Positions 1 to 11,675 of a stretch of DNA of 64,000 nt are shown here, in pieces. The position numbers and the translations under genes were made by a program. How positions within the stretch are numbered: the stretch's first letter is position 1; the number at the start of each line of letters is the position of its first letter. This DNA comes from Owenia fusiformis. Its lineage: Eukaryota > Annelida > Polychaeta > Sabellida > Oweniidae. The notes below the pieces were generated by a model. It saw nothing but the letters and a program-made list of their open reading frames with translations, was not told where the DNA came from and made no database searches. The DNA lies in the NCBI GenBank assembly GCA_903813345.2, contig CAIIXF020000004.1, positions 12,796,196 through 12,860,195 on the forward strand, written 5' to 3'.

Positions 1-1545
1 TCATATGTGGTATATAAGTTCACTGGAGACGTTGTATATTTCCGTTATATAAACGTCAAAGCAACGTAAAATTGTGACATTCAGCAAAACGTCGGTGGAT
101 GGTTAAAAAATGACGTTGTAGTAATGTGTTAGTAAAGTTCGAAATTTGTGCTGGTGTGAAAAACGTAACAATGACGTTGACTTTTTACCAGTTTGGTTCA
201 TTTGCAACGTAATATAAACGGCAAAATTTAACGTTGTCGTAACGTTTTTTAAATGTGTAAAATATTTGTAAGTGCAGGAAACATTACAAAGACGTTGCAG
301 TTCTCACCAAATTGTTTCATTTGCTACGTAATATAAACGGTAAAATTTGACGTTGTCGTAACGTGTTTTAAATGTGAAAGATATTTGTAAGTGTAGAAAA
401 CGTTACAAAGACGTTGTGTTCTCACCAAATTTGGTACATTTGCTACGTGATGTAAACGGCAAAATTTGACGTTGTCGTAACGTGTTTTAAACGTGAAAGA
501 TATTTGTAAGTGTAGAAAACGTTACAAAGACGTTGCACTTCTCACCAAATTGTTTCATTTGCTACGTAATATAAACGGTAAAATTTGATGTTGTCGTAAC
601 GTGTTCTAAATGTGAAAGATATTTGTAAGTGTAAAAAACGTTACAAAGACGTTGTGTTCTCACCAAATTTGGTACATTTGCTACGTAATGTAAACGGTAA
701 AATTTGACGTTGTCGTAACGTGTTTTAAATGTGAAAGATATTTGTAAGTGTAGAAAACGTTACAAAGACGTTGCACTTCTCACCAAATTGTTTCATTTGC
801 TACGTAATATAAACGGTAAAATTTGATGTCGTCGTAACGTGTTCTAAATGTGAAAGATATTTGTAAGTGTAAAAAACGTTACAAAGACGTTGCGTTCTCA
901 CCAAATTTGGTACATTTGCTACGTAATGTAAACGGTAAAATTTGACGTTGTCGTAACGTACGTGTTTTAAATGTGAAAGATATTTGTAAGTGTAGAAAAC
1001 GTTACAAAGACGTTGCAGTTCTCACCAAATTGTTTCATTTGCTACGTAATATAAACAGTAAAATTTGACGTTGTCGTAACGTGTTTTAAATGTGAAAGAT
1101 AATTGTAAGTCTAGGAAACGTTACAAAGTCCTTGTTTTCCCACCAAATTGGTTCATTTGCAACGTAGTGAAAATGGCTAATTGTAACGTTGTCAAAACAT
1201 GGTTTGAATGTGAAAAATATTTGTAATTGTAAAACACGTTACAAAGACGTCATTTTCTGACCAAAATGGTTCATTTTCAACGTAGTGCAAACGGTTAATT
1301 TCAACGTTGTCGAAACGTGTTTTCAATTGAAATGTAAAAAAATATCTGAAGTGCAGGAAACGTTACAAAAAGACGCTATGTCCTCACGAAATTGGTTTAT
1401 TTGCAACGTTGTCGAAATAGTTAATTTTGACGTTGACGAAACGGGTTTTAAACGTGAAAAATACATATACATGTATGTGAAAAAGAACGTGACAAAGACG
1501 TTGTGGTCTCAACAAATTCGTTTAATTTGTGACGTGAAGTAAATG
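1..1545. repeat. Tandem array, 119-bp unit in 238-bp dimers
   Basis: The anchor motif (a/c)GTTACAAAGACGTTG recurs at about 281, 400, 519, 638, 757, 876 and 999, an exact 119-bp step except for one 4-bp insertion (CGTA doubled near 960). Alternate units share variants (CTCACCAAATTGTTTC versus CTCACCAAATTTGGTAC), so the real period is a 238-bp dimer. Units are best preserved at 280-1130 and decay towards both ends. The array probably starts upstream of the window. ACGT is strongly over-represented in each unit. The only ORF, at 1285-1542, is made of repeat sequence and is not a gene. Confidence 0.95.
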
Positions 1546-4500
1546 TTAAATATATAACGAATATACATTTATGCCTCGAGTTGTGGTAACTTTAAATACT
1601 GATCGGTGGAGGCACAGGAATATGTTGGCTCCCACAGATGAACTTAACGTGGTAATTGAGAGTGAGAGTGGAAATATGATGTAAAGAAAACGTTTCTCCG
1701 ACGTTGTAATTTTGCCATGGGTTATTGCTGACAAAAGTCTGACGTTCTGTCCCGGGGGGTTCACTCCAATATAACTCTTAACACCTATGTGCCGCGCCAA
1801 AGACCCCCTTTTTGCAGGCAGTGAGCCACTGGGTGAAAAAGACCAATATTTGTTTTCTGCGCAGGTTTTCTGCGCATCTTCTTTCGGCTGAAACATTTAG
1901 GCTATTTTCATCCCGAAATACTCTCCAACTATCAAAGTACTCGTAACCTACGTCTGGCGAACTTATTGAAGAACATTTTAAGACCGAATTCGTGGAAATT
2001 GATCAATTATATCGAGTATAACTTGCCGATTGAATTTTTTTTCGAAAAATTGATCTTCCCTTTTTCGTAGATTTTGACTAAACGCCGACTCTGCCCCGAT
2101 TTTATTTTTTAACTAAACGATTGCCATTAATGTCATGTTTCCAAATAACGTAAAACCACAAGTGAGCCTTGAGTGGCCCGATGAAGATACACTTTTTCTT
2201 TTTCAGTTTTGTAGATTTATCGAAAAAAACAAGATGGCGGCCGAAATAATTTTTCGAAAAGTCCAATTCAGAATATATTTTCTTTGATACTAACATAAAC
2301 AGAGTCGTATTCAATTTTTCGAGGTTATAATTACTAAATATAATGTTTATAACTTCTATTCCAGCACCAGACGAATGCCTAGGTTCGTGAATCGTGTAAA
2401 AATCGTCCATGATTGATTATTTCAATTTTTCAAGAATTTTTTTAGAATGTTTTTGTCATTATCCGCTTCGTACATGTCATACCATCAAAAGACTAAAATT
2501 GTCAAATGATATATTGTTATTCTTCAATTAGTGTTTTGAAAACGGTTATCGTACACTATAAAAAAGTTCTATATGTAGAGTTTTCAGGTGAACCATGGGT
2601 TCCAGATGGTGGTAGTCCATGGGTGAACAGAAAGTAGAAAAGTCAAAACTGACTGGGAGTCATGTACACCACAGAGTGGGTAAAGGCTAGAGACCAAGAA
2701 CTGAACCAAATAATAACGACAAAACAATCGATTTGGACACCAAGGGCTACTCTTTCCATCAAAAAGTTAATGTTTTCTTGACATAGACATGTAGCACTGG
2801 GGCTAGTGCAGTAGTGTGAAGACTAAACTAGCATTTCATATTATCAGCATATTGTGCACTAAGAAAGCAAGGGGATTCAAATTCAAAAATATTTCTCTAT
2901 CTATGTATGCGTACAATACTGAAATGCTATCCTACATGGATATTATAATAGAATAAAGTATTTGCTTAGTTCATATACAAAGTTATATATATTTATCAAA
3001 AGATCATGATTTCCATGTCTTTGCTAAGCTTTATTTCATGGAATGTTATCATTATATATTGTGATATACTGCAGTGAAACTGGTAAAAAGTTACATATTT
3101 CAGTATTTGTAAAATCTTTGTGAATACTGAATAGTATACAGATTCATATATCATTAATGCAAAATAAAAAAGCAGTTGATTCTTTTGGGCTCAAATGTAC
3201 ACACAAAACATAGCACCTTTCATACAAATGTTCATGAGCTATTTGAAACCTGTATAAAGCAAAAAATAAAACAATACTACATTTGCAATACAAAAAACTT
3301 CCTAAATGCCAATTAGCATGTTCCCATACCAAATAATTTTTACAAAGTACTTGTTAAGTGTATTTTCACCCAAAAGAAATACCAAAATGTTCAAATATAG
3401 GTCAAATGTCATCATTTGAAGCAAAATATAGAAAATGCTAGAACTTGGGTAAAATGTACTATAGTAGCCAATGGCACACTTATGTGAATAACAGTACAAA
3501 GCAATAATGAATTGCCTCAAATACCATGATTGTTTAGAGAATTGCACTTTACTTCAGTATTCGTTACACACATGAACATCTTTCTTTATATTTACTTGCA
3601 TAACATGGCTTTACTTGTAAATACCCATATATCTGTAAGCCATAGATATACCATTGCATAAATTTACATATATTTGTACCTAATGCTTCATGTTATACTA
3701 ATATGTTATTCAAAATTTTTGTATTGACTTCTGACTATTTCTAACTACTGAAACTTATTTTCTCGCTTACATATTTTCATTGATTTAATACACGTTATAT
3801 AACACAGGGCTTAATAATAATAACCGCCTGTAAAAAAGGAGTAAATGTTCATATATATCATCTGAGCAAGATCATCTGTCATATAAATTTAGCAGAATAT
3901 GCATGTATTGCATTCAGGTATATATTTTTGTAATTGCACAGATTTGAATATAATGTTATTTTACTTAAAGTTTGAGAGTGATATCTTTATATACTAGATT
4001 TATATGTACATATACATTGTTTATATTGCAAAACCTTTTAATACCTGGGGAACCTTTAACATTATTTACCTGTATAACAGTTTGACACAGTTTGGACAGT
4101 TTACACATTCTTCAAATAACAGTAGTGTTTACAAATAAACATGAATTCTTGTCTTGATTAGAGCTGTTTTAAGTATGACATTTCCTGTTTTACAAAATTA
4201 TATGTTGCACTTGCAAATATAAGTTTACTGTAAAATACAAATGCATTATATATTCTCATGGTGCATTAAATCTGCAATTTCATGACTGTTACAGACAGCT
4301 AGACAGCAAACCTAGTAGTAAAAAAAATTAGGACAGCTTACACTAGACTAGACTGCAGTACAATATGTTCTACTTTACTTGTACACATATGTGCAAACAT
4401 GGCAAGGTTTTTTCACTTGAAAATCATGGACAAAAATGATTCCAATTTATAAAATAATAAAAAAGCAGCCCATGACTAGTTTGGCTGATTCTGAGTCCTG

Positions 4501-6135
4501 ACTCTCTAATTAATTGACGGATGCCTTATATATGCCTGATATACCTACATGTGTATCAAATAACAAAGAAAATATCAGAATAAACACTCTTAGTCATATC
4601 AACATAAATTTGTTTATTTGGTCAAACATATTCAAATGAGATTCATCATTTTCAAAAAATTAGTAAAATAAAATCTTAACTTCTTACTTAACATAACTTT
4701 CTTATAACTTTGTATTTATGCAATGGGATATCAAACACGTAAAATATGATCTAGGCTAATTAGTAATTACCCACAATTACACAGTCCAGTGTTGAGTTGT
4801 AGTGAAGCACATGACTGCTGTGGGTTGTTTCATTGTCCAGCATTCAGGCATTACAACAACTGAAAGAAAAAAGTTTTTAAATAATAATGCAATATACATG
4901 ACAATAATGTGTTAATTGTATGTATTGTTATTACTAGTTATTACGGGCATTAACAAGCCACGGGCTATTCTTTTTTGAAAACTATAATAAAACAACTTGT
5001 AAAAGTTGAATTAAATTGGCAGATATAAGTCATACATTAGAAAATTACCAACCAAAATTACCAGTTTAAGCATTGGTGTGACCACTGATGAGTTTCAAAG
5101 GCACAAATCATAAAGACAATACAATATTTATTATTTTCTAATAAGTATTATGTTGATCGGAAATTTTTTGCTAGATCCCACATTAAGCGGCCATTTTGAA
5201 TTTTACGAGGCCTGAGACAGAAAAATTATTAATTTTTGCAATATACTTTAGATTTTTTCTAATTTGAGTATAATAAAGCTATACTTCAGAAAGATCTCAA
5301 AATTGACAAAAATTCCTGTTTTCTGACCCCCATACACAAAATTAAAATTCATACACTTTAATACAGTAGAACCTTTACTAGTAAACATGTCCTATTGAAT
5401 CCCTACCAACAGTTAACCTTTCTAGTTAGCAAGCGAACACTTCTCTGTCAAATCCATTCCATCAGTTAACATTTATATTTGGCAAAAGCTTTTTCTCCCA
5501 TTGAGTCCCATATTAAAACTTATTAATTTTAATACAGTAAAACCTGCGCTAATGAACACCTCTCTATTGAACCCCTGTAGACAGTTAACAAATATTCATT
5601 GTGCACAGGTTTTACTATATTCACATACTTAACAAATAACTACATACCATTAATCATCAATGAATATGTGGCACTAAACAATCAGCAAACCCCAATAGAT
5701 CCTGCCTATCACCACTGCATCCCATCTATTTCCACTGCTTCTCACCCCCTGCTTCCTGCTGGTCCATGTGTGGTCCCCATCTTCGGTTAGTCCATGCCCA
5801 CCTGTTACCCGCCTTCCAAAACCTAAATTTAACAGAAAATATGTTACTTAAGTTTAAAAATGGAATGCATGCTTTTGATATCTATAGTACACAACCTTAA
5901 AATCTGTAGTAAATATGTGCAACTGATAAACAGGTGACTTGAACACAGAAGTATACTGAACAATACAGGTTGACACAATGTTATTTTTCCTATGATGCAT
6001 AGTCCTGGTTAATACAAAAACAATCAATCCTTATATTATTTCAGTATTTTAGAGTAAAAACTGTATTCTGTCACATAGTATTCAGGGGTGATGCTAGAAT
6101 TGCCAACAAACAGGTACAGGTATATCTTAGCAGGA
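1546..6135. other. Non-coding stretch, no gene recognised
   Basis: AT-rich DNA with only short ORFs, none showing a recognisable domain or paired splice signals. It contains a small direct duplication (GTTTTCTGCGCA twice near 1850-1877) and phrases common in dispersed repeats, such as AAGATGGCGGCC near 2230. The minus-strand ORFs at 3144-3547 are AT-rich and random in appearance. Part of 2450-6135 may be intron or 3' flank of the minus-strand exons described at 6185-7681. Confidence 0.5.
5362..5625. mobile_element. Short inverted-repeat element, pogo/Tigger-like ends
   Basis: Two related blocks begin TACAGTAGAACCT (about 5363) and TACAGTAAAACCTG (about 5533) and share AACAC..TCT..TTGAA(C/T)CC and CAGTTAAC motifs. 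The second block closes with an inverted terminus, CAGGTTTTACTATA (about 5607-5620), giving an ~88-bp MITE-like unit. Ends beginning TA-CAGTA(G/A)AACC resemble pogo/Tigger elements of the Tc1/mariner superfamily. That family assignment is inference from the ends only; there is no transposase. Confidence 0.45.
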
Positions 6136-6141
6136 TTTTAT
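6136..6141 (-). promoter_or_regulatory. Candidate poly(A) signal for a minus-strand gene
   Basis: AATAAA on the minus strand, about 44 nt downstream of the stop codon of the candidate terminal exon at 6185-6235. Spacing is plausible, but AATAAA is frequent in DNA this AT-rich. Confidence 0.3.
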
Positions 6142-6184
6142 TATTATGTTTTAAGAATATAATCACCTCCAAGTCCAGTATGAA

Positions 6185-6235
6185 TTACTGATCAGCTTCT
6201 CCAGCACAGCATAACAACAGGAAAGTCCATCCAAC
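6185..6235 (-). CDS. Candidate 3' terminal exon, minus strand (option 1)
   Basis: On the minus strand a long pyrimidine tract ending TTTGTTTGTTTAAG precedes 51 nt that read, in phase 0, VGWTFLLLCCAGEADQ and stop. The candidate exon at 7607-7681 ends in phase 0, so the two can be joined. A minus-strand AATAAA lies ~44 nt past the stop. I do not recognise the protein. The evidence is splice signals, phase match and poly(A) signal, with no homology. Confidence 0.3.
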   Translation of the reverse strand, partial: VGWTFLLLCCAGEADQ

Positions 6236-7004
6236 CTTAAACAAACAAAAAAGAATGATAATAACATTGCAAAAACCAAACTAGATATTCTCCCTTTTTA
6301 AGCTCTGATTCAAATGAAGCCAGAAGGGCTCACATTGGATATTTTACCCAAAATGTTTAAGGACCTAGCAAGAAAAGAGTACAGTTAAAGAAAACAAAGA
6401 ATGAAATCCTGTGCTAAGGGCTGATCAGACCCCTCCCTTCCAAGGCGATTGCTCTACCACCAAGCTTTTCCCTATCAACATTACATATAACTGAAAACTA
6501 GACCCTAAACTAGACCATACTACTGTATATTTCATATTTATAATTTGAAAAACTGAAAGGTGTATACTGGTATATACATATAAATGTGTATTTTGATTTC
6601 ATATTCTTCAGCAAGTTTTAACATCAAAATCATATAGGCTATTAAGAATCACATGTTCATGTTTTAAGTGAGCTTGATAATCTAAGGTTGGATTATATGT
6701 AAAACTCAATTACAATTTTATATTTTCACCAGTTATTTTCACAAAGTCGCCTTTTGTTTTTTCAAGTTTTCCATGTTAAATTTATGATTTCCATTAATTT
6801 AGCCTGTTGTTTTCATTTACAGCCTGCTGTGGGAAATTCTAGTGAAACCTCTGTGTATGAGTTGAAAACCAATATGTTTCTACAATGACTCTAGAATACC
6901 TTTGCTTGTTTGCAATTTTATCATTCTTGGATTCACCACTTAAAATGCATAGAAATAACATACCTTGTATAGCACCTAGAGTGATAATACAGCATTGCCT
7001 TTTC

Positions 7005-7049
7005 TCAACATCCACTGGTCAAATGAATGATAATAGGATTGAGGCCCAC
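7005..7049 (-). CDS. Candidate 3' terminal exon, minus strand (option 2)
   Basis: Minus-strand acceptor with an uninterrupted pyrimidine run ending TTTTTTTTCAG. In phase 0 the exon reads VGLNPIIIHLTSGC and stops. Like option 1 it starts Val-Gly and accepts the phase-0 donor at 7607. A strong donor (ACAAG|GTATGT) also follows at about 6964, so this could instead be an internal exon that carries a stop. Product unknown. Confidence 0.25.
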   Translation of the reverse strand: MGLNPIIIHLTSGC

Positions 7050-7149
7050 CTGAAAAAAAAGAAAAATAGTAATAATTTGAAATAAGAAATTGATTACATG
7101 AACAAATATTTCCATAGCCTGGCATATAACATATGTGCGCCATTCCCAG

Positions 7150-7400
7150 ACATTTCGAGAAGGGGGCATCATCAAAGATTTTTTGGGCTCAAAAAAATTT
7201 TGGGCCCGAAGAAGGCCTTAAGGCCCAAAAAAGTGGGCCTTGAGGCCTTATTTTTGAATTCAAGACTAAATTCTGAAAAAAATGGCCCTCAAAATTTGGG
7301 CTTTAAGGTTTCAGGGGCCCAAAATTTTTTCCCGCACGAGCACAGAATTTTTTTCTCTGACTGGAAATTTGGCCCACCCCCTTGATGTTTCCCAGATCCG
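7150..7400. repeat. Dispersed repeat remnant rich in GGCC/GGGCC
   Basis: The block repeats short GGGCC and AAGGCC phrases and ends with CAGATCCGCCCCTGA, a terminus type I associate with dispersed invertebrate repeats. The 95-residue ORF through it (7098-7385) is low complexity and is not called as a gene. Family not identified. Confidence 0.35.
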
Positions 7401-7606
7401 CCCCTGATGTATGTGGATACAGAAGATAAGCCAGCCGAGCAACAACAAAAAAGTATAAACTACCAAAAGAGCATTGTATTTATGAATTAGGCTAGGCCAA
7501 TATATCTACATAGGCTTATGATTAAAATCAAATAAGCCTACATATGTGTTGGCTTAAGTGTGAATGTTTGACTGATGAGAGACAATTTAAAAAGTATGAT
7601 AATTAC

Positions 7607-7681
7607 CTTTGATGGTGATGAGTGATCGATAGCTGCATCTCGTATCACATAACTATATGGTAGTATATCTGAAGACCACAC
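7607..7681 (-). CDS. Candidate internal coding exon, minus strand
   Basis: The 75-nt minus-strand exon is bounded by a good acceptor (GTTTTTTAG) and a good donor (AAG|GTAATT). It reads 25 codons in phase 0 without a stop, starting VWSSDILPYSYVIRDAAIDH and ending SSPSK. It joins in phase to either terminal candidate at 6185-6235 or 7005-7049. I do not recognise the protein, and no upstream exon could be found with confidence. The acceptor sits next to the left arm of the foldback element at 7690-8600, so the splice site may have been affected by that insertion. This is a real-gene candidate supported only by splice signals and an open phase. Confidence 0.35.
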
Positions 7682-7689
7682 CTAAAAAA

Positions 7690-8600
7690 CACATGAAACT
7701 TTCAATTTTGCACATGCTATCTATTGCAAGACTTATGCCTGGCACAACCGTCACCATGTTATTAAGTGTTTTTAAGTTTCGCAAGGATCCTGCCATGACT
7801 GTGGTATTGTTATCATGAAAGCGCTGGTATAAACGTGACAATGCTATATTATATTGCAATGCATATCATGACCGTGGTAATGTAAAAGCCTTATTTTTAC
7901 AGTGACAATGTTCACATTCTTGAATGAAATTAGAATTTCATTTTGTTGAAATGAATTATGAGTTAAAGTAGTAGTACATGTAGTAGTTGTCTAGATTTAC
8001 ATATTTAAGGTAGATAAACGATGAAAATTTTCATTACAGTATTCTCATGCTACTAAATGTAATTTAATATAACCATTGTTACGGTCATACTGTGCTTTAA
8101 CGTCATTACCACGGTCATGACAGGTTTTACAACCATTGCCTCAGTCATACAAGGCTTTTACATTACCATGGTAATGACAGGCCTTGCAATATAATATATC
8201 AATGTCACGGTCATATCAGGCTTTAACGTTACCACGGTCACGACAGGCCTTGCAATATAATATAGCATTGTCGGTATACCTACCCCCATAAATGTGGGGT
8301 TATATTGAGTTTTTTTTAAATTTAAGACATTTGTTTCTCAAAATAATTATTTTGACAAACAAATGTCCTAAATATAAAAAAACATCAAAATAACCCCACA
8401 TTTATGGGGGTGGTACTACGGTCCTGGTAGGATCCTTGCGAAACTTAATAAAAACACTATAACATGGTGACGGTTGTGCCAAGCATAAGTCTTGCAACAG
8501 ATAAGGTCTCAAATTTTGACGGTTGTGCCAGGCATAAGTCTTGCAACAGATAGGGTCTCCAATTTTGTTGAAAATCGGATCAAGAACTTTGGCTTTTAGT
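7690..8600. mobile_element. Foldback element with internal ~60-bp repeats
   Basis: The left arm (about 7715-7800) and right arm (about 8423-8505) are inverted copies, sharing for example AAGTTTCGCAAGGATCCT and GGCACAACCGTCACCATG. Between them are about four degenerate ~60-bp repeats (ACGGTCA(T/C)GACAGGCCTTGCAATATAA type, 8085-8270) and a separate hairpin. Part of the right arm is duplicated in tandem (8455-8560). No transposase is visible. Confidence 0.6.
8281..8411. repeat. 131-bp hairpin with CCCCCATAAATG ends
   Basis: Near-perfect inverted repeat: CCCCCATAAATGTGGGGTTA at the left and its complement at the right, continuing inward through AAGACATTTGTTT. The centre is AT-rich. This is a MITE-type hairpin nested within the larger foldback element. 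Confidence 0.7.
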
Positions 8601-9236
8601 ACAAACTCCTTCAATTTATTCGATAAATTGGTAAACCGGAAGTCATATTATCGGTTTTATTTCGTATATATCTCGAAAGATACCTGATGCCCCGTCAAAA
8701 CTACTTGAAATTAACGAAAAACGATATGTTTTGAAACGAATTTCAACCATTTTGAACACCAAAGTTTAATGGCCCGCTGAAGATATGGTTTGCAGCGTAC
8801 TCTGGTCTCATCGACTCAAAATTTATGTTCGTTGTTCGGACCCTCCAAAAACATACTTCTTTTCAAAGCATCGCAACGTTCTATACACCAAATTGAAGAA
8901 GAATTTCTTACCTTTTAGAAAATTCAGGTCGCCATATTCATTCTACATGGAGGGGATCCCCTTTTGACTAGAAAGAGGTCGGGGTCGAGATCTCGAAAAG
9001 TATCGCGAAGGCGCGAGATGTGCCAAATTTTAAAGAGATTTGGAAAAGAAATCTCTCTAAATAGGGCTTGGCGCAGATGACGGCCGATTGCCTGTTTGAG
9101 CATTTTTTCCATGTCAATTTCCTCTCAAAATTGGAAGTTTCCATGTATTATTCCTCTCAGAGTTATAAAATTCCATATTTTCTTCCTCTGAAGTCTGAAC
9201 TTCATAGATGTCCATGTCGACTTCCTCTGGAGCTTG
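8601..9236. other. Unique-looking spacer, one possible non-coding exon edge
   Basis: No coding signal. A CpG-richer patch (8950-9030) and a minus-strand donor (CTAAAAG|GTAAGA at 8912) could mark a 5' non-coding exon of the minus-strand gene, but the only ATG contexts there stop at once. Around 9100-9230 three short CTTCCTCT(G/C) phrases recur about every 40-50 bp. Confidence 0.3.
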
Positions 9237-9480
9237 CCGGTGTAAAAGAAATTATGGTCCCCTGGGGATTATGGTCCCCTTTCTTTAGGACCTCCTACCC
9301 TTTTACACCGGTGTAAAAGGGTAGGAGGTCCTATCAAATTATGGTCCTACTCTCTATTGATTTATATGGTGACCTAAATACAAAACTTTCCCTCATTATC
9401 TTATACGCAATCAGGGCCAGTAAGGGCCGTTAAGAAAGGGGACCATTAACCCTGGGGGACCATCATTTCTTTCACACCGG
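9237..9480. mobile_element. 244-bp inverted-repeat element with CCGGTGTAAAAG ends
   Basis: The left end CCGGTGTAAAAGAAATTATG matches the complement of the right end (CATCATTTCTTTCACACCGG) and continues inward for ~48 bp with few mismatches (GGTCCCC..TTATGGTCCCC). It contains a 48-bp perfect palindrome at 9286-9333. Family unknown; no clear target duplication. Confidence 0.7.
9286..9333. repeat. 48-bp perfect palindrome without loop
   Basis: TAGGACCTCCTACCC followed by TTTTACACC and then the exact complement, centred on the ACC|GGT junction at 9309/9310. Both halves meet in the same GGTGTAAAAG motif that forms the host element's terminus, as expected if two element ends were joined head to head. 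Confidence 0.95.
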
Positions 9481-9589
9481 GACTAAAGTTTGCGGTTTTA
9501 GTCCCTTTCAACAAGGGCGAGCGTTACAAACGGAAAGTACATCGTTCGCAAATTTGATGTATTTCTCGTTCGGCTTTTTATCGTATTCT

Positions 9590-9636
9590 GTTCTATCAAC
9601 CAATAGAAATAGAGGAATTCCCGCGTCGAAATCAAC
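9590..9636 (+). promoter_or_regulatory. Possible proximal promoter with CCAAT box
   Basis: The sequence just upstream of the candidate start codon at 9637 is relatively CpG-rich for this window and contains CAACCAATAG at about 9597-9606. There is no TATA box. Assignment depends on whether 9637-9709 is a real first exon. Confidence 0.2.
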
Positions 9637-9709
9637 ATGGAGGACAGTTCCAAGTTCAAGATATTGCTGCTTAAAAGCAACTTGGGAGCCGTACTGCCAG
9701 CTTTCGAAG
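9637..9709 (+). CDS. Candidate first coding exon, plus strand
   Basis: An ATG in good context (AACATGG) opens 24 codons starting MEDSSKFKILLLKSNLGAVL and ending PAFE plus one base, followed directly by a consensus donor (GAAG|GTAAG). The reading frame, start context and donor together look like a genuine first exon ending in phase 1. The candidate terminal exon at 14256-14371 has a compatible phase. The product is not recognised, and the gene between may be invaded by the transposons at 10050-13040. Confidence 0.4.
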
Positions 9710-10051
9710 GTAAGAATGATGCATGCATGTTACACAATCACCAAAGGTTAAAATGAAAGCATTTCATGGCCGGTACTTGCAGCGAGAACACAAATAATCT
9801 CATGTGAAAGTTGGGATCGTTTGAATTTTCATAATTTTTGAAATGAACTTTTGAATATTCTGATATTTGAATCGATGTTATTGATTTTCAATTTCATCAC
9901 GATTTTCAATCATAATTCCCGGTTCATAATTTTCGTTAGGTCAATTACAAGGGGTCCAGGGGTCAGCATACTATATTTAGGGAGTTCTATAATTTTTTTG
10001 AAAATAACATGGCAGAGAAGCATTGAAATATGAGGTCACAGATATGATAGC

Positions 10052-10452
10052 TAGAGTCCATTTCACTGCTTCAGTTCGTCAGTAGAACGGCAAAAATAAG
10101 AAATTGGGAGACCATTGTGCAATAATATATGGAAAAGTATATTCATAATGTACATGAATGACATTTGCATATCTTGGATTGCTTCTAGATCTAGTTTGGC
10201 TTATAAAGTGTGTGGCCTCTTATATTTGGATGTTTCTCTGCCATGTTATTTTCAATAAGATTAACATGGCTGAAATTCTTCAAATTATAAGACGACACAG
10301 GCTTATTGCACAAAAAACTAAAAAATCTGAAATATACAAATGTCATTCATGTACATTATGAATATACTTTTCCATATATTATTGCACAATGGTCTCCCAA
10401 TTTCTTATTTTTGCCGTTCTACTGACGAACTGAAGCAGTGAAATGGACTCTA
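10052..10452. mobile_element. 401-bp inverted-repeat element, ~117-bp arms
   Basis: The left arm 10052-10168 and right arm 10337-10452 are near-exact complements, ending in TAGAGTCCATTTCACTGC and its complement. A second, shorter inverted pair (AAATAACATGGCAGAGAA near 10002 and its complement near 10231) overlaps. No protein is encoded; this is a MITE-type foldback. Confidence 0.8.
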
Positions 10453-10604
10453 AACTACAAAACAAACTAAAATAAACAAAAGTAAGAACATGTATAAATG
10501 TTTCTATTTTTACATGTTCTGTTTCAATGTGGTCCTTTAATTGCTTATTTTTTAGATTCAGAGAAGTTCCAAACATTCAAAATTTTACTGTAATCTCATC
10601 TACT

Positions 10605-10757
10605 CTACGACCCCCACTTAAATTTGTAAAAAACATAAGTGGGGGTAACCAAACTCGTCTGGCCCTGTTATCCACTCCCTGATTCTGAAATGTCGTAGAC
10701 CAACAACGTCAGGCGTAGATAACTGGGCCATACGGGTTTTTGTTAAAGTGGGGGTAG
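10605..10757. mobile_element. Small MITE-like element with CTACCCCCACTT ends
   Basis: Left CTACGACCCCCACTTA and right AAAGTGGGGGTAG are inverted copies about 150 bp apart. An internal inverted copy (AAGTGGGGGTAACC near 10637) makes a second hairpin. Family not identified. Confidence 0.45.
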
Positions 10758-10860
10758 AATGCGATAAATCGCATGATGTATGGTCTCTCTAAAATTCTCT
10801 TATTTTTAACATGGGAAATCGTCACTTCAGCAAATTCACATGTCATTTATTTATGTTCCA

Positions 10861-11461
10861 AAATTCACCCTATGCAGACAGAGCCTGTGGGAAATATTGG
10901 GTGCGGAGCAAATGAGCGGAGGGTGCGGAGCTAACGGTCATTTTTGAATTTAAATTTGGGATGTTTCTGAAACTAAGCCGTTTTGGGACTTCAAATATAC
11001 CAAGATATGTGTATTTGACACCAAATATCAATACAATTGTGAAAATAGTAGCGCAATTCATTCTGTCATGTCTGTAGCGACGCAGTGTGCCTTAAACCTT
11101 TCCCAGACCTATATATTTTGAAATTATTTATTAAATAATTTGCATGGGTAGTGTATCTTGAACACCATTTTTTATGAATGCTGGGGACGCAGTATTAAAA
11201 GAATAGTCTCAAAATATATAGGTCTGGGAAATGTTTAAGGCATACTGTGTCGCTATAAAATGAATTGCACTACTATTTTCACAATTGTATTGATATTTGG
11301 TGTCAAATACACATATCTTGGTATATTTGAAGTCCCAAAACGGCTTAGTTTCAGAAATATCCCAATTTTAAATTCAAAAATGACCGTTAGCTCCGCATCC
11401 TCCGCTCATTTGCGCCGCACCCAATATTTCCCACAGGCTCTGTCTGCATAGGGTGAAATTT
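10861..11461. mobile_element. 600-bp long inverted repeat, ~255-bp arms
   Basis: Arms 10861-11120 and 11208-11461 are inverted copies with few mismatches, beginning AAATTCACCCTATGCAGACA on the left and ending with its near-complement on the right. The loop is ~90 bp. Both arms show the same 63-codon ORF on opposite strands because they are copies of each other, not because they encode a gene. The whole unit would fold into one long hairpin. Confidence 0.9.
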
Positions 11462-11675
11462 ATTTAGGCTAGTATTAATATGTATATAACATATGCCTGG
11501 CAAAATTTTGTGAATTTAATTTAAAATCAAACATTATCCATTATGATTTAGGTTCGCCTTTGACAGTTTTTGATGTGGAAATGTGTCTGTTATTAAGCAT
11601 ATTAAGCATACACCCTTTACCAATTTACGGAGACTGAAAGGTGAACTTCAACCTTCCTTGAAACTGTATGATTAT

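Noticed and set aside
2102-2410. 102-codon minus-strand ORF
   Set aside because: No domain, no splice signals, composition like the surrounding AT-rich repeats.
10870-11451. Two nearly identical 63-codon ORFs on opposite strands
   Set aside because: They are mirror images created by the long inverted repeat, with no independent coding evidence.
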